Source of the DNA: Gracilaria vermiculophylla
Taxonomy: Eukaryota > Rhodophyta > Florideophyceae > Gracilariales > Gracilariaceae
DNA length: 64,000 bases
Assembly (NCBI GenBank): GCA_019155205.2
Contig: JAHNZQ020000181.1
Coordinates: 1,748,662-1,812,661, forward strand
Direction: 5' to 3'
Shown piece by piece: positions 59,291 to 64,000 of this stretch. The notes beneath the pieces were generated by a model. It was not told where the DNA came from and made no database searches. It saw only the letters and a list, made by a program, of their open reading frames with translations. Both the position numbers and the translations under genes were made by a program. Numbering within the stretch: position 1 is the stretch's first letter; every line of letters starts with the position of its first letter.

Positions 59291-62200
59291 CTAAAAGTCT
59301 GAATCGCTCTCAGAATTCTCAATTACTATTTTCCGAACAGCTCGTTGGCGACGGGGACGGGAAGTTGGTTTAACTTCCTCTATGTCTTCGTCTGGAGAAA
59401 ATTCTTCGTCCTCATCTATTTCAAAGATCTCTTTCCTTCCTCTTGTTGCTCTTGAGGTCTTGGTCTTCTTGGTAAGTGGAGATGGGGACGGAGAGATCAA
59501 TGATACAGGCTCAACGCTTGTAGGTTTTGAAGCCCGAGGTCTCTTAGCAGCAGCGGGCTTCTTTTCCACTCGTTTTGTTGGTCGTGATCTACTATTTCCA
59601 AGCTTAGATGTAGTGTTGTTGCCTACTTTTTTGACGGAAGATCTCTTGGCGAGGCGTTGAGACAGCGATAAGGAGTCGTCGTCTTCACCGTCACTGGTTT
59701 CGATTTCGTTTTCTTCATTACTTATTCCAGAGGGTTTTGAAGGGTTTGTACCAGTTTCTTCCGAGAGATCCGCTTCACCAATCGCGTATTCGTCACTGTC
59801 TTGTACAACGAAGTCATCATCGTCCTGAGCGTCGATCACCGATATCTTTTTAGCATTCCGACGTGACGTTTGCCTGGAAGTTTTCTTCTGTTCATATACA
59901 GGTGAATCGTCGACATCGCTGGCGCTATCAGCGCCCTGCTTCTTTCGAGTGATTTTCTTCGTCTTAGCCTTCGTCTTTGATTTGGCCTTAGTTTCAGCCA
60001 AAGATACATCAGCCAACCGTTCAAGAATATCTCCATCTGAATATTCAGAATACTCGGACTCCAGTGCTGCCATATCTGATAGATCATCGTCATCAAGTAT
60101 CTCCTCCGGCTCTTCTTTCTTCCTCCTTCCTCTGGAGCTCTTTGAACGAGGAGCGATGCTCAGTTTATCCAGTAGCTTTTTCGCTCGCGGTTTCTTTTCC
60201 TCAACCACTCGAATTTTGGGAAGAGGCACATCCTGCAAGTCATCAATAAATTGATCATCTTCAAAGTAAGTAATGGCAGTCTTTCCCCGTTTTCCCTTTC
60301 CGGCTTTTCCATTGCGTTGTTTTCGGCGAGCTTTCTCTGCTACTCGTTCCAAATCTTCCATCATTAGCCTAACACGCTCTTCTTCCTTCTGAAGAGCATC
60401 TTCAAGCACCTCCAGGTCGGCTTCCCAAAGATCGCGCACGGACTTGGCTTCCATGTCGTTAATCTCCTCCTCTTTTTTGTCTCTCTGCTCGCGGAGCTGT
60501 TGAACCTTTTCGAAGGTGAGGCTCCATAGAGGCATAGAAAGAAGATAGTCGTAGTTGCTTTCGTCTTCCGTTTGCTCACTGGTTTCTTCATCTTCATCTT
60601 TCTCATTGTCTTCTGCATCAGAAGACTTTTTCCCATTTCGTTTCGGAATCGGGTCAAACTTCAACTTCTTGAGATCTGAGATGATGTCAACCTTCTTGCG
60701 CTTGGAGACTTTCAGCTTTCCATCGACTACCATCAGAATGAACCTTTGTTTGTTGTCCAGGCGGAGCAGTTCTTTCCTGAGCTCTTGAAGGATAAAGAGC
60801 CGCCTTTTATCATACAAATCATGTCGAGTTTCGTAAAATTCTCTGATGATTTCATGGGGTGAATCGTATTTTCGAATACGACCTTCCTTGTCGAACAGAA
60901 CCATGTTGCTTGTGCTGAGGGAACTTGAAATCTTGAGCTTTTTGTAAGCCGCGGGCGTAGATAGTTCTCCAACGACCTCTGGGTTCGCCGTAAACGTAAA
61001 GCAAACTTTGTTTTCTGTGCTGTTGTCTTGAAACTCTCGTACGAATGGATCCTTGGCATTTGGAAAACCTAGAGTCTGCGATTCCAGAAACTCCTTGTAA
61101 GATGATGTCCAGGTGCGAACGGGAAGCTCTTCAATTCTGAAAGTATCTTGAGATCTCCGCAAGATTCCGTAGACATCATATGACTTGGAATTCTCTACCG
61201 GAACGATTGACCCATTAAAACCACGGTACCATGGACGTATATCCTCTAGTGGCTCATTGTTCAAGAGCAGCCGAATGCTACGTATTAGATCACGGGGGTT
61301 GTAGCACGGTATGGAAGAGGACCACCCAGTTCCAATACCCTCCGACCCATTCACGAGGACCATTGGTATGATCGGGCAGTACCATATTGGCTCTATTTGC
61401 ATGCCTTCATCTCTCATGTATGAGAGCAATGGATCATCATCTTTTGGAAATAAGGCCCGAGCTATGGGAGCCAGCTTCGTGAATATATACCTCGGAGATG
61501 CAGCATCTTTTCCACCTTGCAGTCTCGTCCCAAACTGGCCTGCTGGGACCAGCAAGTTCAAGTTGTTAGACCCAACAAAATCTTGAGCCATTGAAACAAT
61601 CGTCGGGAAAATTGAATCTCCGTGATGGTAAACAGCTTTTTCAGTCACAAAACCAGCCAGCTGAAGAACTTTGATCTCCCGTTTAAAGTTCTTTCGCTTA
61701 AAACACCCATACAAAACCTTCCTTTGAGACGGCTTCAGTCCGTCCATGACATTGGGAATAGACCTGGCGTTATCTGCTAGAGAGAATAAGATTAGTTCTT
61801 TGTTGACAAAGTTGCTATAGTTCAGTTCATCTTCTTCATGGTTGAAAAAAGTTCCAGGAGCGAACGAAGATAACCAACTCTTTCTATCGCTCACTCGATG
61901 CTTATTGAAAGCCAAGTCAATCATGGCACGATCATCTTCTCCCTTGTGAGTAAAACACAACTGATGACGTTCTAAATTGGAGAAATATTCCTTTGCTTCT
62001 TGATTAGTAGAAGTACCAAGACCCTTGTAGTACTTTGGAATCCAGCCGTTAGATCTCCCTTCAGCACTCTCCTGCCATTCCTGATATTCAGCAACAGTGA
62101 AGAAGACCCGCTCATGTTTGGTTCGTCCGACAACTTTAGTTGCTTTCATAATGGGTGTGATGAATTCTTGTAGAAAGCCATGAATATTCAGAAGACTAGG

Positions 62201-63832
62201 CCAGAAATGGTCGAAGAAGTTAATGACAAGACCTTTGATATGTGAACCATCGTGATCCTGATCAGTCATTATCAATACATGACCGTAACGAAGAGATTTG
62301 ACTGTTTCACTGCAATAATTTTTGTTATGCTGCAATCCCAAGATTTTCTTCAGATTGTTGATCTCTTGATTGTCCATGATTTGTTTGTGCTTTGCGTCTC
62401 GAACGTTCAAAAGCTTTCCGCGAAGAGGAAAAACACCGTAGTAGTCCCTCCCAACAACTGAAAGACCAGATATCGCAAGAGACGCGGCTGAATCTCCCTC
62501 TGTGAGAATGAGAGTACATTTTGATGCTTCTCGTCCTCCGGCCTTGTTAGCATCCTCGAGCTTCTTGACCCCCAGCACCCGAGCCTTCTTACCTCCATCA
62601 GTTTTCGACAGCTCTTTACTCTGCTTGAACTGAGCAAACGCAGTGATATTGTCAATGATCTTGCTCTTCAAGATCTTCTTCGCAAGCTCGTCGGAAAATT
62701 GCCATTTGGAGCCGAATTTTGAGGGCTTGGTCGTAAGAGTTTCTTTGGTTTGAGAGTCAAAAGCGGGATTTTCAATAAGGCAGTTAATGAAAAGCGACAA
62801 ATGGCTCTTAATTTGAAAAGGCTTGACTTTCAGACCTTTGTTCTTCTTCGCAATATGTTCGGCAATCCGCGTTACGATTTGATCGGCGACATGTGTTACG
62901 TGCGTTCCTCCTTTCATAGTCCATATCGAATTTACAAAGCTAACCTGGCTGAGTTGCCCGTCACTAGCGGTAATGGCAATTTCCCATCTATCGTTCACTC
63001 TCTCATGGAATATCGAGGTTGACGGTTGCTCAGTTTGGTACAGGTTGACGTAGTCCTTAAAGCTTTTGATTGGAATACGACTGCCGTTGAGATATACCTT
63101 CAATGAAGAGCTGATCCCGGCAATATCATACACGCGCTTTTTCAACAGCGATATAATATCGCTGTCGAGGCAAGTCATTCCAAATCTCGATAGATCCGGG
63201 GAGAATGTAATCTTGGTAAATGATTCTTTTTTACCATTAGAGCGGATCACAGGGTCTTCTTTCTCGCTCATGTTGTTCCGAAAGACCTGTTTGTATCGCT
63301 TTGCACGCTCGGCATCCGCAGTCTCCACCGTGAATTCAGTAGAGAAGATGTTGGCAAGTTTGGCCCCAAATCCATTGCGACCGCCAACAACTTTCTTTTC
63401 GTCGTCATCATAGTTTGAGGAAGTCAAGAGATTGCCAAAAATAAGTTCAGGGACATAGACTTTTTCTTTCTTGTGCATTTCGATGGGTATGCCCGAACCG
63501 TTGTTCCAGACGGATATAGTTTGATTTTCGGGATCGATTTCAACTTTGATGCAGTTCATCGTCGGGTCCCTTTGTTTGTGATCAGCGGCGTTGACCAAAA
63601 TCTCGTCGAAAATCTTGTACAATCCGGGGGGGTATGTGATTTCCTTGAACGCCATGCATTTCGAATCATCGTCCCAAACCCATACGGGCTGTTGGACACG
63701 CTCAGCAGAGCCGACATATGTGTCAGGGCGTAGTAAAATGTGCTCAAGCTGGGTAAGCTTTGTGAATGTTTGCTCAACAGTCTTCCTTTCCTTCGGGATA
63801 GTATTTGAAGAGTTTGAAACTCTGAGAGCCAT
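59291..63832 (-). CDS. TOP2: DNA topoisomerase II
   Basis: ATP-dependent type IIA enzyme that passes one duplex through another. From ATG 63832 (the frame continues 7 codons to a GTG, not used) the protein has 1513 residues, near human TOP2 size. Signatures in order: the ATPase lobe with NNGSGIPIEMHKKEKVYVPE and VVGGRNGFGAKLANIFS; the Toprim domain with LILTEGDSAASLAISG and IMTDQDHDGSHIKGL; and the active-site Tyr in the AASPRYIFTKLAP block, preceded by VPAGQFGTRLQGGKD. A long charged C-terminal tail (about 1150 onward) alternates acidic clusters (DEETSEQTEDESN) and basic, nuclear-signal-like clusters (KAKSKTKAKTKKITRKKQG). It ends in SESDSDF. No intron is seen. Nuclear enzyme. Confidence 0.97.
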   Translation of the reverse strand: MALRVSNSSNTIPKERKTVEQTFTKLTQLEHILLRPDTYVGSAERVQQPVWVWDDDSKCMAFKEITYPPGLYKIFDEILVNAADHKQRDPTMNCIKVEIDPENQTISVWNNGSGIPIEMHKKEKVYVPELIFGNLLTSSNYDDDEKKVVGGRNGFGAKLANIFSTEFTVETADAERAKRYKQVFRNNMSEKEDPVIRSNGKKESFTKITFSPDLSRFGMTCLDSDIISLLKKRVYDIAGISSSLKVYLNGSRIPIKSFKDYVNLYQTEQPSTSIFHERVNDRWEIAITASDGQLSQVSFVNSIWTMKGGTHVTHVADQIVTRIAEHIAKKNKGLKVKPFQIKSHLSLFINCLIENPAFDSQTKETLTTKPSKFGSKWQFSDELAKKILKSKIIDNITAFAQFKQSKELSKTDGGKKARVLGVKKLEDANKAGGREASKCTLILTEGDSAASLAISGLSVVGRDYYGVFPLRGKLLNVRDAKHKQIMDNQEINNLKKILGLQHNKNYCSETVKSLRYGHVLIMTDQDHDGSHIKGLVINFFDHFWPSLLNIHGFLQEFITPIMKATKVVGRTKHERVFFTVAEYQEWQESAEGRSNGWIPKYYKGLGTSTNQEAKEYFSNLERHQLCFTHKGEDDRAMIDLAFNKHRVSDRKSWLSSFAPGTFFNHEEDELNYSNFVNKELILFSLADNARSIPNVMDGLKPSQRKVLYGCFKRKNFKREIKVLQLAGFVTEKAVYHHGDSIFPTIVSMAQDFVGSNNLNLLVPAGQFGTRLQGGKDAASPRYIFTKLAPIARALFPKDDDPLLSYMRDEGMQIEPIWYCPIIPMVLVNGSEGIGTGWSSSIPCYNPRDLIRSIRLLLNNEPLEDIRPWYRGFNGSIVPVENSKSYDVYGILRRSQDTFRIEELPVRTWTSSYKEFLESQTLGFPNAKDPFVREFQDNSTENKVCFTFTANPEVVGELSTPAAYKKLKISSSLSTSNMVLFDKEGRIRKYDSPHEIIREFYETRHDLYDKRRLFILQELRKELLRLDNKQRFILMVVDGKLKVSKRKKVDIISDLKKLKFDPIPKRNGKKSSDAEDNEKDEDEETSEQTEDESNYDYLLSMPLWSLTFEKVQQLREQRDKKEEEINDMEAKSVRDLWEADLEVLEDALQKEEERVRLMMEDLERVAEKARRKQRNGKAGKGKRGKTAITYFEDDQFIDDLQDVPLPKIRVVEEKKPRAKKLLDKLSIAPRSKSSRGRRKKEEPEEILDDDDLSDMAALESEYSEYSDGDILERLADVSLAETKAKSKTKAKTKKITRKKQGADSASDVDDSPVYEQKKTSRQTSRRNAKKISVIDAQDDDDFVVQDSDEYAIGEADLSEETGTNPSKPSGISNEENEIETSDGEDDDSLSLSQRLAKRSSVKKVGNNTTSKLGNSRSRPTKRVEKKPAAAKRPRASKPTSVEPVSLISPSPSPLTKKTKTSRATRGRKEIFEIDEDEEFSPDEDIEEVKPTSRPRRQRAVRKIVIENSESDSDF

Positions 63833-63965
63833 TGTTGAAGGCTGAAGAATCACTCTCCCCTAGCTTGACGATCGGAAGAAGTAATGAAAGGCTGTCAATG
63901 ATCTTGAGGGCGCTCTCTTCTGAAGAGAAAAACTACGGACAACACAGGAAAGAATTGGGTTTGCA

Positions 63966-64000
63966 ATGCCAGAGTACGATTGGTGGGGAGACAAGTTGGA
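63966..64000 (+). CDS. Possible start of a plus-strand gene, cut by the window edge
   Basis: ATG at 63966 opens MPEYDWWGDKL and runs off the window. It is divergent from TOP2 with about 130 bases between the starts. The aromatic/acidic beginning looks protein-like, but eleven residues are too few to judge. Confidence 0.2.
   Translation, partial: MPEYDWWGDKL

Overview
This is a eukaryotic nuclear window. Genes lie on both strands with no operons, and open frames are interrupted by short GT-AG introns of about 77-150 nt. The proteins are eukaryotic (class I histone deacetylase, Pol epsilon subunit B, Rpn6, Ufd2, eL3, MAP kinase, Mic60, FAN1, topoisomerase II). Two proteins point to a photosynthetic host: an FKBP whose N-terminus looks like a bipartite transit peptide with a twin-arginine lumen signal, and an adenylate kinase whose N-terminus (MAFVAPF...) resembles the Phe-containing transit peptides of red algae and glaucophytes. 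With low intron density and tight packing, a red alga or close relative is my best inference; the species cannot be read from the sequence.

Layout. 1-341: 5' end of a minus-strand gene, weakly RPA34-like. 0.7-2.2 kb: class I HDAC with a 17-nt microexon. 3.2-3.9 kb: small heat-shock protein with TATA box and heat-shock elements. 4.4-6.6 kb: DNA polymerase epsilon subunit B. 6.6-8.3 kb: NRAMP metal transporter. 8.3-11.6 kb: no gene recognised. 11.6-13.0 kb: proteasome subunit Rpn6. 14.1-17.1 kb: tandem pair of CRAL-TRIO (Sec14-like) genes. 17.6-18.5 kb: SENP8/Ulp-type cysteine protease. 19.1-20.7 kb: unknown basic protein. 21.8-22.9 kb: ribosomal protein eL3 (RPL3/uL3). 23.0-26.5 kb: Ufd2 E4 ligase. 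27.6-29.6 kb: C2H2 zinc-finger protein. 30-32.3 kb: repeat-rich GC block with a 16-bp phased array and a 110-nt C homopolymer, followed by an unknown nuclear-looking protein. 34.3-35.7 kb: WD40-like protein. 36.8-37.4 kb: RNase P Rpp21/Rpr2. 37.9-40.0 kb: Mic60. 41.6-43.0 kb: TEY-type MAP kinase. 43.9-45.3 kb: DUF547 protein. 46.2-47.3 kb: class I glutamine amidotransferase-like hydrolase. 47.7-48.8 kb: unknown low-complexity protein. 50.3-51.0 kb: lumenal FKBP. 51.5-53.4 kb: GT61-like type II membrane protein. 53.5-55.0 kb: adenylate kinase fused to DUF3054. 55.9-59.2 kb: FAN1 nuclease. 59.3-63.8 kb: topoisomerase II.

Base composition is strongly patchy. Blocks of very high GC (about 13.4-14, 20.2-21.7, 30.6-33.1 and 44-52 kb) alternate with balanced or AT-richer stretches, and the GC blocks carry nearly all the minisatellites and low-complexity coding. 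In these blocks all frames of both strands stay open by chance, so long open frames there are poor evidence of genes.

I see no single pathway or defence-like system. The genes are housekeeping and regulatory: chromatin and replication/repair (HDAC, Pol epsilon B, FAN1, Top2), ubiquitin-proteasome and NEDD8-type control (Rpn6, Ufd2, SENP8-like), translation and tRNA processing (eL3, Rpp21), organelle function (Mic60, FKBP, adenylate kinase-DUF3054) and signalling or transport. The most unusual items are the kinase-DUF3054 fusion, the HDAC microexon, the poly-C tract and the phased or octamer repeat arrays.
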